Of a DNA stretch of 42,096 nucleotides, positions 31,823-40,040 are shown piece after piece. Position numbers and translations under genes: made by a program. The stretch's first letter is position 1. Each line of letters starts with the position of its first letter. Source of the stretch: an uncultured Hungatella sp. (GTDB lineage: Bacteria > Bacillota > Clostridia > Lachnospirales > Lachnospiraceae); contig CAJUPQ010000026.1 of the NCBI GenBank assembly GCA_910588505.1, positions 1 to 42,096 on the forward strand. The letters run 5' to 3'. Under the pieces are notes generated by a model that saw only the letters and a program-made list of their open reading frames with translations, was not told the DNA's origin and made no database searches.

Positions 31823-33081
31823 CGAGAAAGGATTAAGGTGGATTACGGCCAGAAGCTGGGGAAGACCATTATCTTTGCCAAACGGCATGACCATGCGGAG
31901 AAGATCCTGGAGGTGTTTCACAGAGAGTATCCTCATCTGCCGGATTTTGCCAAGGTCATAGACAATCGTATTTCCTACGCCCAGAGCGCCATTGACGAAT
32001 TTTCGGACCCTAAGAAGATGCCCCAGATTGCCATTTCCGTGGATATGCTGGATACGGGGATTGACGTGCCGGAGGTGGTGAATCTTGTATTCTTTAAGAA
32101 GGTTTTGAGCAAGGCCAAGTTTTGGCAGATGATCGGGCGTGGGACCAGGCTGTGTCCGGGGCTTTTGGACGGGGAGGACAAGGAGAGATTTTATATTTTT
32201 GATTTCTACGGGAATTTTGATTTTTTCCGTATGAATAAGGGGAAAGCCGCAGGAAGCGGTATGGCGCTGCAGGAGGCGGTGTTTAACCTGAAATTTGAGA
32301 TTTCCTATAAGCTGCAGGATGTTGATCTTCAGGCCGACCAGCTGATCACTTACCGCAATGAGCTTGTGAAAGAGATGAGTGAGAAGGTGCGGGAACTGCC
32401 AAGGGATAATTTTGCGGTGAGGCAGCATTTAAAGTATGTGGATCTGTATTCTGTGGAGGTGAATTACAGGCGTTTGACCTATGAAGATACGCGGACAGTG
32501 AAGGAGGAGCTGGCGCCGCTTATTTTGCCGGACAAGGATGAGGCGGGGGCGGTCCGTTTTGACGCGCTTTTGTCTGTTGACTGGAAGGAGTCGGAGCTGG
32601 AGAGCGATCAGCTTAAGAATTATAAGGAAAAGGCGGAGTTCTATATCAGGCAGCACCAGGATAGGATCATGGGGTTATCGCAAAATTGAGAGGGAATGAG
32701 CCGCTGACCGCTGAGGATGTGGAGCTGTTGGAGGGAATTTTGTGGAAGGAGATTGGGACAAAGGCGGATTATGAACAGGAGATTGGCAAAAAGCCACTGG
32801 GAGAGTTTGTCCGCGGGATCGTGGGACTGGATATGCGGGCGGCGAAGGACGCGTTTTCGGAGTATCTGGACGGCGCGAATCTGGATGGAAGACAGATTTA
32901 TTTTGTGAATCAGATTGTGGAGTATATTGTGAAAAACGGGATGATGAAAGATCTGTCTGTTTTGCAGGAGTCGCCGTTTACAGATAAGGGAAGCTTGGCG
33001 GATATCTTTACTGACCTTTCGGTTTGGATGGGAATCCGGAAGGTGATCGACAGGATCAATGGGAATGCGGTGGCGGCGTAG
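31823..33081 (+). pseudogene. hsdR: Type I restriction endonuclease HsdR, 5'-truncated and frameshifted remnant
   Basis: Only the back half of the translocase remains. The frame opens at 31823 without a proper start (GTG at 31838 is merely in frame) and reads helicase motifs: GKTIIFAK (motif IV region), ISVDMLDTGIDVPE (V) and QMIGRGTRLCPG (VI), then the helical C-terminal domain. At a G4 run (32671-32674) one base appears missing: the first frame ends at 32689, while the shifted frame continues VIAKLRGNEPL and on to VIDRINGNAVAA at 33081, restoring a normal HsdR end. The nuclease domain, the front half of the motor, and the HsdM and HsdS genes are absent. Restriction activity is therefore lost. 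Confidence 0.85.
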
Positions 33082-33090
33082 GATAGGATA

Positions 33091-33119
33091 TTGACAAAAT
33101 CCAATCATTCCTGTAAAAT
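33091..33119 (+). promoter_or_regulatory. promoter of the toxin-antitoxin pair
   Basis: Perfect TTGACA (33091-33096), 17 bases, TAAAAT (33114-33119). One copy of a 13-base direct repeat fills most of the spacer. Confidence 0.75.
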
Positions 33120-33149
33120 AGTGATAGGAAAATTATAAAATCCAATCAT
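33096..33149. repeat. two 13-base iterons over the toxin-antitoxin promoter
   Basis: AAAATCCAATCAT occurs at 33096-33108 (between -35 and -10) and again at 33137-33149 (just after the predicted start of transcription), 41 bases apart, close to four helical turns. They are probable operator half-sites for autoregulation by the HTH of the antitoxin. Confidence 0.6.
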
Positions 33150-33171
33150 ATTCTCTAAAGAGGAAAGGATA

Positions 33172-33558
33172 TTGAAGATTGAAGTAAAGGAAATAGAGAG
33201 GTATCTTTCTGACTTAAAGGATGCAGTTAAGAAGAACAGGTACCGAATTGAAAGAAATTTTAAGAGGCAGGATACGATCAGGCTGTTTCTGGACTATGTT
33301 ATTGATGAAGGGAAAGCAAAGGAGATTATTTTAAGTCTTACACCATATGATTTTTCAGGAATACTGCAGAATGAGCATAAGGGATATGAACAGGAAAGGC
33401 TCTATGTTTTTGGCAAGGATGTAACTCTTTTGGAAAGGAGCGGATCAGCAGAGAAGCAGGTTTCCTTATATATGAAGTTCAACAAGCTGGAAAACTGTTT
33501 TGTTATCGTGATTTCATTTCACGAACAGAAATATCCGCTTACATATTATTTCAGATAA
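33172..33558 (+). CDS. Putative toxin of a PanA-type module (MqsR-like)
   Basis: 128-residue protein read from TTG at 33172 with AGAGGAAAGG just upstream. It has no signal peptide. Segments IILSLTPYDFSGIL, YVFGKDVTLL, and the end VISFHEQKYPLTYYF recall the RelE/MqsR-type endoribonuclease fold, in which the last strand reads VISFK or similar. It precedes a gene with an MqsA-like zinc-ribbon/HTH and a Panacea domain, the usual toxin-first order of MqsRA and several PanA pairs. Toxicity and the fold are inferred from context and weak motif likeness. Confidence 0.6.
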   Translation: MKIEVKEIERYLSDLKDAVKKNRYRIERNFKRQDTIRLFLDYVIDEGKAKEIILSLTPYDFSGILQNEHKGYEQERLYVFGKDVTLLERSGSAEKQVSLYMKFNKLENCFVIVISFHEQKYPLTYYFR

Positions 33559-33585
33559 TCAGGAGAGAAGACGGAGGTGTCCATC

Positions 33586-34587
33586 TTGGCAGAAAGAAGG
33601 AGAACGGATTTTTGTATTGAATGTCGGAACGAGACGGAGTACGTGTTACAGAAGCGAAGGATCGTAAGGATGATCAGAGACAGGGAATATTCCTTTGAGA
33701 TTACGATGGCTATATGTTCGCAATGTGGGGAGGAGATGAGCATTCCCGGGCTTATTGACAGGAATGTGCAGGAGATTGATGAGCAGTACCGAGAGACGGA
33801 AGGGATTGTTACCGTTAAGGATATTGAGAGGCTGATGAAGCTTTATAAGATTGGGAAGGGGCCTTTGTCCCTTGCCCTTGGATTCGGGGAGGTGACCATA
33901 CCCAGATATCTGGAGGGGCAGATTCCGTCAAAGGAATATTCGGATATCATAAAGTCCGCTCTTAGTTCTCCGGCTTTTATGAGAGAGAAACTTGCCGGGA
34001 ATCGGGAGAAACTGACGGATGCGGCGTACAAAAAGGCCATGGCGGCGGCAGAGGGGCTGGAAGTCCTTTTCTGTGTATCGGAGAAGATGCTTGGAGTTAT
34101 TGCCTGTATTTTTGAGGAGCTTGAGGAGGTAACTCCGCTGATGCTTCAGAAATTGCTGTATTTTATCCAGGGGATTTATTCCGCGTTATATGGAAAGCCT
34201 TTGTTTGAGGAAGACTGCAGGGCATGGGTTCATGGGCCTGTTTATCCGGAGGTGTATACTCTTTTCAGGGATTTTAAATATAATCCCATTGATGATGTGC
34301 GTTTTGGTCTTCTGAAAGGGACGGATGATGTTCTGACAGAGGAAGAGAGGGACGTTATTGACCGTGTAGTCAATACATTTGGGATATATGGCGGGAAGGT
34401 TTTGGAGAGGATCACGCATAATGAGGGGCCTTGGAAAAGCGCCAGAAAAGGGTATGGGGATCAGGTTCCGTCCAGCGAATTGGTGAGCAAAGACAGCATC
34501 CGGAAATACTATGAGAGTGTGAATGAAGTCTATGGGGTAGGATCGGAGGAAGGGGTGAGAGAATATATTCGCCATATGTTAAGGTAA
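33586..34587 (+). CDS. PanA/SocA-type antitoxin with zinc-ribbon, HTH and Panacea (DUF4065) domain
   Basis: Start TTG at 33586, with GGAGG eight bases upstream; the GTG at 33577 overlaps that ribosome site. The N-terminus is an MqsA/YgiT-like zinc ribbon (FCIECRNE and AICSQCGEEMSIPG, two CxxC). An XRE-type helix-turn-helix follows (about residues 65-115, GKGPLSLALGFGEVTIPRYL). The C-terminal half (about 165-333) is the Panacea/SocA fold: LMLQKLLYFIQGIYSALYG, CRAWVHGPVYPEVYTLF. Panacea proteins neutralise many unrelated toxins. The HTH offers autoregulation through the iterons upstream. The pair is 27 bases apart and looks intact. Confidence 0.85.
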   Translation: MAERRRTDFCIECRNETEYVLQKRRIVRMIRDREYSFEITMAICSQCGEEMSIPGLIDRNVQEIDEQYRETEGIVTVKDIERLMKLYKIGKGPLSLALGFGEVTIPRYLEGQIPSKEYSDIIKSALSSPAFMREKLAGNREKLTDAAYKKAMAAAEGLEVLFCVSEKMLGVIACIFEELEEVTPLMLQKLLYFIQGIYSALYGKPLFEEDCRAWVHGPVYPEVYTLFRDFKYNPIDDVRFGLLKGTDDVLTEEERDVIDRVVNTFGIYGGKVLERITHNEGPWKSARKGYGDQVPSSELVSKDSIRKYYESVNEVYGVGSEEGVREYIRHMLR

Positions 34588-34611
34588 GATAGTTTTCAAA
34601 TATTTTTTAAC

Positions 34612-34722
34612 AGTGGCCAAGAGTACAAAAAGACAGGTACGTTTGCCTTGGCTTTAGCTAAGAAGGTAAAAGATGACGGCAGCATAGGAAGCTGCTATAT
34701 GAATATCAAAAAATGGGGCTGA
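34612..34722 (+). pseudogene. Unidentified C-terminal coding remnant
   Basis: After the antitoxin stop, the frame reads a coherent 36-residue peptide, SGQEYKKTGTFALALAKKV and then DDGSIGSCYMNIKKWG, ending in TGA. It has no start codon or ribosome site, so it seems to be the tail of a deleted gene. I do not recognise the family. The TGA lies inside the left arm of a terminator. Confidence 0.45.
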
Positions 34723-34764
34723 TGCACGGATGGTTAGAAACTTACGTGCATCAGCCTTATTTTT
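34717..34764. terminator. bidirectional terminator between island and hydrogenase operon
   Basis: GGCTGATGCACG (34717-34728) pairs perfectly with CGTGCATCAGCC (34745-34756), followed by TTATTTTT on the plus strand and by CCATTTTTT on the minus strand. Confidence 0.88.
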
Positions 34765-34778
34765 AGTTCTTCACTGCT

Positions 34779-36527
34779 TTAATTCCCGTTAATACTTCTC
34801 TTCACATAGGTGGTATGCAGAAGATGATGGGCTCTCTCGCTTCCCGGTTTCCCAAGGTAGGTGTCATACAGCTCCTTGATAGCGGGATTCTCATGGGACT
34901 TGCGGATGGGGTTATCCTTATCGGAATCGTACAGCACCTTAGCCCTCAAAGCGCGGATATCCACGGTATTGCGCACATATCCCGGCTGCTGGGGCTGGCC
35001 GCCGCCGTTGATACATCCGCCTGGGCAGCCCATGATCTCGATGAAGTGATAGTTGGCTTCACCGGATTTTACCTTGTTCAAAAGTTCTCTGGCATTGCCA
35101 AGGCCGGAGGCTACGGCAACCTTTACTTCCATGCCTGCCACGTTGTAGGAGGCTTCCTTGATGCCTGCCATGCCTCTCACGTCGGTGAAGTCAAGGCTCT
35201 GAAGTTCCTCGCCGGTCAGGGTCTCCACTGCGGTGCGCAGGGCTGCCTCCATAACGCCGCCTGTGGTTCCGAAGATAACGGCGGCGCCGGTGCCAAGACC
35301 TAAGGGCGCGTCGAATTCCTCGTCAGGCAGGGTGGTGAACTTGATGCCTACTTTCTTGATCATGCGGGCCAGTTCTCTGGTGGTCAGGGAGTAGTCCACA
35401 TCCGGTACGCCGTTGGCCGCCTGATCCGGTCTTCCGATCTCGAACTTCTTGGCGGTACAGGGCATGATGGATACGGATACGATATCCTCCGGCTTGATGC
35501 CGCTCTTCTCAGCGTAGTAGGACTTGGCGATGGCGCCGAACATCTGCTGAGGAGACTTGCAGCTGGACAGATTCTCGGTCATATCCGGGAAATAGTGCTC
35601 GCAGTACTTGATCCAGCCCGGGGAACAGGAGGTGATCATAGGCAGCACGCCCTTGTTCTGAACCCTGTCGATAAACTCGTGGGCTTCCTCCATAATGGTA
35701 AGATCGGCGCTGAAATTGGTGTCAAATACTTTGTCAAAGCCCACTCTCCGAAGAGCAGCGGCCATCTTGCCCTCTACATTGGTGCCGATGGGGTAGCCGA
35801 ATTCCTCTCCAAGTCCGGCCCGGACAGCGGGAGCGGTCTGAACGATGACGTGCTTTGACGGGTCGGCGATGGCTTTCAGCACATCGTCAATCTGGGATTT
35901 CTCCTGCAGCGCTCCGGTGGGGCAGACAGCGATACACTGGCCGCAGGATACGCAGCTGGTCTCGCCCAGGCCCATGTCAAAGGCGGAGCCGATGAAGGTG
36001 GCGAAGCCGCGCATGTTGGCGCCGATAACGCCGATGCCCTGAGTCTTCTCGCATACGGCCACGCAGCGGCGGCACAGGATACACTTGGAGTTGTCCCGGA
36101 ACATGTGGGCGGCGCTGTCGTCGATGCAGGAAGGCGTCTTCTCGCCGTCGTAGTAGGTCTCGTCCTCAACGCCCAGCTCCTTACACAGCTGCTGCAGTTC
36201 GCAGTTGCCGCTTCTGACGCAGGAGAGACATTTTCTCTCGTGGTTGGATAAAAGGAGCTGCAAGGTCTTTCTGCGGGATTCCAGAACCTTGGGAGTATTG
36301 GTCCACACCTCCATGCCGTCGTTAATGGGGTACACGCAGGAGGCCACAAGGCTTCTCGCGCCTTTTACTTCAACTACACAGATACGGCAGGCGCCGATTT
36401 CGTTGATTTCCTTTAAAAAGCAGAGAGTAGGAATCTCGATATGAGCCAGCCGGGCCGCTTCCAAGATGGTGGAACCCTTGGGAGCGCTTACTTCTAAGCC
36501 GTTAATTTTAATTGTGATATTCTCCAT
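34779..36527 (-). CDS. hydA: NADH-linked [FeFe]-hydrogenase catalytic subunit (HydA/HndD type)
   Basis: Reduces protons to H2 with electrons from NADH and, if bifurcating, ferredoxin. Modules in order: [2Fe-2S] domain (Cys36, 47, 50, 64), His-Cys3 cluster (His96, Cys100, 103, 109), two [4Fe-4S] clusters (CILCRRCVAVC from 149; CVSCGQCIAVC from 192), the H-cluster domain, and the small-subunit-like tail ending HENPAIKELYDTYLGKPG and on. Motif L1 reads TSCSPGW (299-305) instead of the textbook TSCCPxW; L2 MPCTAKKFE and L3 EIMGCPGGCINGGGQP are intact. Length is 582. It is the last gene of a five-gene operon that also encodes NuoF-, ferredoxin- and NuoE-like partners. Confidence 0.94.
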   Translation of the reverse strand: MENITIKINGLEVSAPKGSTILEAARLAHIEIPTLCFLKEINEIGACRICVVEVKGARSLVASCVYPINDGMEVWTNTPKVLESRRKTLQLLLSNHERKCLSCVRSGNCELQQLCKELGVEDETYYDGEKTPSCIDDSAAHMFRDNSKCILCRRCVAVCEKTQGIGVIGANMRGFATFIGSAFDMGLGETSCVSCGQCIAVCPTGALQEKSQIDDVLKAIADPSKHVIVQTAPAVRAGLGEEFGYPIGTNVEGKMAAALRRVGFDKVFDTNFSADLTIMEEAHEFIDRVQNKGVLPMITSCSPGWIKYCEHYFPDMTENLSSCKSPQQMFGAIAKSYYAEKSGIKPEDIVSVSIMPCTAKKFEIGRPDQAANGVPDVDYSLTTRELARMIKKVGIKFTTLPDEEFDAPLGLGTGAAVIFGTTGGVMEAALRTAVETLTGEELQSLDFTDVRGMAGIKEASYNVAGMEVKVAVASGLGNARELLNKVKSGEANYHFIEIMGCPGGCINGGGQPQQPGYVRNTVDIRALRAKVLYDSDKDNPIRKSHENPAIKELYDTYLGKPGSERAHHLLHTTYVKRSINGN

Positions 36528-36542
36528 TCCGATTCTCCTCCA

Positions 36543-38333
36543 TTACTTCTTGTAGATTGCGCCGAATTTACATTTCTCCATACAGGCGCCGCACTTGATA
36601 CATTTATCCTGGTCAATGACGTGAGGCTTGCGCACGGTACCGGTGATGGCGTTGTTTGGACAGTTGCGGGCGCACAGAGTACAGCCGCGGCACTTCTCGG
36701 CGTCAATGCGGTAGGACAGAAGAGCCTTACATACGCCGGCAGGACATCTCTTCTCCTTGATGTGTGCCTCGTACTCGTCGCGGAAGAAGCGCAGGGTGGA
36801 GAGTACCGGGTTGGGCGCGGTCTGTCCAAGGCCGCACAGGGAGTTCTCTTTGATGTAGTAGCACAGTTCTTCCAGTTTATCCAGGTCTTCCATGGTGGCC
36901 TGGCCCTTGGTGATCTTGGTGAGGATCTCCAGCATGCGCTTGGTTCCCACACGGCAGGGCGTACATTTGCCGCAGGATTCTTCTACGGTGAACTCCAGGA
37001 AGAACTTGGCAATATCCACCATACAGTCGTCTTCATCCATGACGATAAGGCCGCCGGAACCCATCATGGAGCCGATGGAGATCAGGTTGTCATAGTCAAT
37101 GGGGATGTCAAAATGCTCGGCCGGGATACAGCCGCCGGAAGGACCGCCGGTCTGGGCCGCCTTAAACTTCTTGCCCCCGGGGATGCCGCCGCCGATCTCC
37201 TCGATAACTTCCCGAAGGGTGGTTCCCATGGGGATCTCCACAAGGCCGGTGTTGTGGATCTTGCCGCCCAGGGCGAATACCTTGGTGCCCTTGGATTTCT
37301 CCGTACCCATGGAGGCGAACCACTCAGCTCCGTGAAGGATGATCTGGGGGATGTTGGCGTAGGTTTCTACGTTATTTAAAATAGTTGGTTTGCCGAAAAG
37401 ACCTTTCTGAGCCGGGAACGGCGGTCTGGGTCTGGGCTCGCCCCGGTTCCCCTCGATGGAGGTCATAAGGGCAGTCTCCTCGCCGCAGACAAAGGCTCCC
37501 GCGCCAAGGCGCAAGTCAATGTCAAAGGAGAAATCGGAACCGAAAATGTTGCTGCCCAGAAGTTCCATCTCTCTTGCCTGGTTGATGGCGATCTTTAAGC
37601 GCTCAACGGCGATGGGGTACTCGGCGCGGACGTAGATGTAGCCCTGGGAAGCGCCGATGGCATAGCCTGCGATGGCCATGGCTTCCAGTACCGCGTGGGG
37701 ATCGCCTTCCAGAACGGAACGGTCCATAAACGCGCCCGGGTCGCCCTCGTCGGCGTTGCAGCAGACATATTTCTGGTCAGCGTCGTTTTGCTTGGCCAGC
37801 TTCCACTTAAGGCCAGTGGGGAATCCGCCGCCGCCTCTTCCGCGGAGTCCGGAGTCTAAAAGACACTGGATCACGTCGTCGGGGGTCATCTCCGTCAGAA
37901 CCTTGCCCAGGGCCTCGTAGCCGCCGGTGCCTATGTACTCTTCGATAACTTCCGGGTTGATGATACCGCAGTTGCGCAGGGCGATGCGGTGCTGTTTTTT
38001 GTAGAAGTCCGTGTCAATGAGGGCTTTTACATTGCCTGCGGGGGTTACGGTCTCGTTGTAGAGAAGCCGGGTAACGACCCTTCCTTTTAATAAGTGCTCG
38101 CTGACGATCTCCGGAATGTCCTCGACCTTAACCATGGAGTAGAAGGTGGCGTCCGGGTAGATGATCATAATGGGGCCAAGGGCGCAGAGGCCGTGGCATC
38201 CGGTCTGGACAACGGATACTTCTTCCGTCAGGCCGTTTTTCTCGATTTCAGCCTTTAAAGTTTCCATAATCTGCTGGCTTCCGGAGGAAGTACATCCTGT
38301 TCCGCCGCAGACTAATACGTGTGAACGATACAT
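36543..38333 (-). CDS. hydB: NuoF-like flavoprotein subunit of the hydrogenase (HydB/HndC type)
   Basis: NADH-oxidising subunit that passes electrons to the catalytic subunit. An N-terminal thioredoxin-like [2Fe-2S] domain (VCGGTGCTSSGS, QTGCHGLCALGP) precedes the NuoF core with FMN/NADH loops (LRGRGGGGFPTGLKW, CNADEGDPGAFMDR), the SLBB part, and the cluster motif ESCGKCTPCRVGTKRM. A C-terminal double [4Fe-4S] ferredoxin (CRGCTLCARNCP and CIKCGACMEKCK) completes 596 residues. This fusion is typical of NADH-dependent [FeFe]-hydrogenases. It lies 15 bases upstream of the catalytic gene. Confidence 0.95.
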   Translation of the reverse strand: MYRSHVLVCGGTGCTSSGSQQIMETLKAEIEKNGLTEEVSVVQTGCHGLCALGPIMIIYPDATFYSMVKVEDIPEIVSEHLLKGRVVTRLLYNETVTPAGNVKALIDTDFYKKQHRIALRNCGIINPEVIEEYIGTGGYEALGKVLTEMTPDDVIQCLLDSGLRGRGGGGFPTGLKWKLAKQNDADQKYVCCNADEGDPGAFMDRSVLEGDPHAVLEAMAIAGYAIGASQGYIYVRAEYPIAVERLKIAINQAREMELLGSNIFGSDFSFDIDLRLGAGAFVCGEETALMTSIEGNRGEPRPRPPFPAQKGLFGKPTILNNVETYANIPQIILHGAEWFASMGTEKSKGTKVFALGGKIHNTGLVEIPMGTTLREVIEEIGGGIPGGKKFKAAQTGGPSGGCIPAEHFDIPIDYDNLISIGSMMGSGGLIVMDEDDCMVDIAKFFLEFTVEESCGKCTPCRVGTKRMLEILTKITKGQATMEDLDKLEELCYYIKENSLCGLGQTAPNPVLSTLRFFRDEYEAHIKEKRCPAGVCKALLSYRIDAEKCRGCTLCARNCPNNAITGTVRKPHVIDQDKCIKCGACMEKCKFGAIYKK

Positions 38334-38346
38334 CTAAAGTTCCTCC

Positions 38347-38724
38347 TTATTTGATGTCTGCACCGCTTAAGGTGTATTCTTCTACGATATGACCGCCGAT
38401 CAGGTGGCGCTCCAGCACTTCTTCGGCTTTCTCAGGGGTCATCTTGATGTAGGTAATCTTCTGCTTGCCGGGTTCCATAACTTCCACGATGGGCTCGTAC
38501 TGGCACAGGCCGATGCAGCCGGTCTGGGTCACGGAGATCTTGTCGGTCAGGTTCTTTTCCTGTACCAGGGAAGACAACTTGGTCAGCACCGGTCTGGCGC
38601 CGCTGGCAATACCGCAGGTGGCCATGCCTACCACCACTCTGGTGTGGTTGTGGTCCTCGGCCCGCATGCTTACCTGGCTCTGCATTCTTTCGCGAATGGC
38701 TCTTAACTCTTCAAGAGATTTCAT
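38347..38724 (-). CDS. Thioredoxin-like [2Fe-2S] ferredoxin subunit (HndB type)
   Basis: 125-residue accessory electron carrier of the hydrogenase complex. The four cluster cysteines are in MATCGIASGA and QTGCIGLCQYEP. An N-terminal helix (residues 1-25, SLEELRAIRERMQ) is usual in HndB-like proteins. It is separated by 13 bases from the NuoF-like gene. Confidence 0.9.
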   Translation of the reverse strand: MKSLEELRAIRERMQSQVSMRAEDHNHTRVVVGMATCGIASGARPVLTKLSSLVQEKNLTDKISVTQTGCIGLCQYEPIVEVMEPGKQKITYIKMTPEKAEEVLERHLIGGHIVEEYTLSGADIK

Positions 38725-38748
38725 AGGGTTTCTCCTCCAATCTGGCGG

Positions 38749-39306
38749 TCAGTAGACTGCGCCGCCGTCTGTTTCCTGTTTATTTTCATTGAGATAGTCC
38801 ATGATGTAGGCGGATATCTCCGGCATATCAAAGGGGACATCCCCCAGGACCTGCCGAAATTCCCGCGTGTCCAATGTAAAGGAGTTGTCGTTATACCGGT
38901 AGCGGTAGACGAAATCGGTTTCGGGGTGGTAAACCACAAGGGTATGTATGGTGGCGCTGATATCCCCTAAGGGCATCCGGTCAATGTGGGACAGAACGAA
39001 TACAGCGGTTACCGTAGTCCCCACGCCGGGCGTGGAAGTGATGGTAAAACTGCCGCCTGTGCTTTCCGCCGCAAGCTTAAAAAAGGGAACGCCAAGTCCC
39101 ACCTTCCGGGTGGTGCGGCTGGTAAAAAACGGGTCTGTCACCTGGGCTGTCTGCTCCGGAGTCATGCCGCAGCCGTTGTCGTCAATGATCACGGTCAGTT
39201 TGTCGCTGGAAATGTCGGCGTCAACGGTTATGGTCACCAGGGACGCGCCTGCCCGCGTGGAGTTCTCCGCTACATCCAGTACATTTAAGGAAATTTCAGG
39301 CATCAT
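38749..39306 (-). CDS. HATPase-domain protein of the hydrogenase operon
   Basis: 185-residue soluble protein. The first 115 residues are a histidine-kinase-type ATP-binding fold: N box region LNVLDVAENSTRAGAS, G1 IDDNGCGM, G2-like KVGLGVPFF and the closing GVGTTVTAVF. There is no phospho-acceptor His domain. The last 65 residues have no recognised motif. Such ATPases commonly sit between nuoE- and hndB-like genes in clostridial hydrogenase operons; the role is unknown and could be regulatory. Its start lies two bases before the NuoE-like gene end. Confidence 0.85.
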   Translation of the reverse strand: MMPEISLNVLDVAENSTRAGASLVTITVDADISSDKLTVIIDDNGCGMTPEQTAQVTDPFFTSRTTRKVGLGVPFFKLAAESTGGSFTITSTPGVGTTVTAVFVLSHIDRMPLGDISATIHTLVVYHPETDFVYRYRYNDNSFTLDTREFRQVLGDVPFDMPEISAYIMDYLNENKQETDGGAVY

Positions 39307-39308
39307 GG

Positions 39309-39803
39309 CTATTTGTACTTGGCTAAGATGCCGGGAACATCATCGGGAGTCAGCCTTCCGTATACTTCGTCATTGATCATCATGACCGGGGCCAGTCCGC
39401 AGGCGCCTACGCAGCGGCAGGAATCCAGAGAGAACCGGCCGTCGGGGGTACATTCGCCGTTGGTGATGCCAAGGAGCTCTTCAAGCTTGCTGAAGATAGC
39501 GCCGGACCCTTTTACATAACAGGCTGTGCCGAGGCAGACGGAGATCTGGTATTTGCCTTTGGGCTGTAAAGCGAACTGGGAATAGAATGTGGATACCCCG
39601 TAGATCTTCTCCAGCGGGATCCCCGTTTCGTCGGAAATCATGGTCTGGACTTCAATGGGGAGATAGCCGTATATCTCCTGGGCCTGCTGCATGATGGGCA
39701 TCAGGGCGCCTTTTGTGTCCTTCAGCTCGGCGATGACCTTCTTTAAAGCAGCTTCCTGCTCAGGAGTACCGCTGAAAGGAACATGTTCTTTTTTACAAGC
39801 CAT
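39309..39803 (-). CDS. hydC: NuoE-like [2Fe-2S] subunit of the hydrogenase (HydC/HndA type)
   Basis: First gene of the operon; electron-transfer subunit that joins the NuoF-like protein. The 164 residues have a helical start, then the thioredoxin-like [2Fe-2S] domain with VCLGTACYVKGSG and SCRCVGACGLAPVMMIN (four Cys ligands). The segment VSTFYSQFALQPKGKYQISV is characteristic of the 24-kDa complex-I family. TAGGAGG precedes the ATG. Confidence 0.94.
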   Translation of the reverse strand: MACKKEHVPFSGTPEQEAALKKVIAELKDTKGALMPIMQQAQEIYGYLPIEVQTMISDETGIPLEKIYGVSTFYSQFALQPKGKYQISVCLGTACYVKGSGAIFSKLEELLGITNGECTPDGRFSLDSCRCVGACGLAPVMMINDEVYGRLTPDDVPGILAKYK

Positions 39804-39830
39804 GTTAATATCCTCCTAACTAAACTTAAG

Positions 39831-39848
39831 TTGAAATTTCGGTAACAA
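39831..39848. promoter_or_regulatory. Rex-like 18-base site in front of the hydrogenase operon
   Basis: TTGAAATTTCGGTAACAA has the TTG...CAA ends and 18-base length of a Rex (NADH-sensing repressor) site, matching the clostridial consensus TTGTTAA-N4-TTAACAA at 10 of 14 positions. It lies in the leader of the first gene. Tentative. Confidence 0.3.
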
Positions 39849-39887
39849 TTCATATGGTTGAACTATTACGGCTTCGTACAATTCAAA

Positions 39888-39905
39888 TAACATCTTATCA
39901 TGTTA
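39888..39905. promoter_or_regulatory. inverted repeat in the divergent hydrogenase control region
   Basis: TAACAT (39888-39893) and ATGTTA (39900-39905), six-base arms around CTTATC, 85 bases upstream of the nuoE-like gene. It is a possible operator. The rest of 39804-40138 is A-rich; no clear promoter for the minus-strand operon stood out. Confidence 0.3.
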
Positions 39906-40011
39906 ATGACAAAAAATCCATAAGAATATCAGAAAAACAGCAAAGTATCCAAAAAAAGACCGGAATATGCAAAAAAAGGAAGAAAAATGAGAGGGAAAAA
40001 TAGGAAATGTG

Positions 40012-40040
40012 TTGAACATCTCGCCGTCGGATGGTATTCT
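40012..40040 (+). promoter_or_regulatory. promoter of the DRTGG/HydS-like operon
   Basis: TTGAAC (40012-40017), exactly 17 bases, TATTCT (40035-40040) preceded by TGG (extended -10). A GC-rich leader with AGGCGC/GCGCCT complementarity follows before the AGGAGGGG ribosome site. Confidence 0.6.

Noticed and set aside
31823..34587. A functional restriction-modification or composite defence island
   Set aside because: HsdR lacks its front half and is frameshifted, with no hsdM or hsdS; only the toxin-antitoxin pair looks intact.
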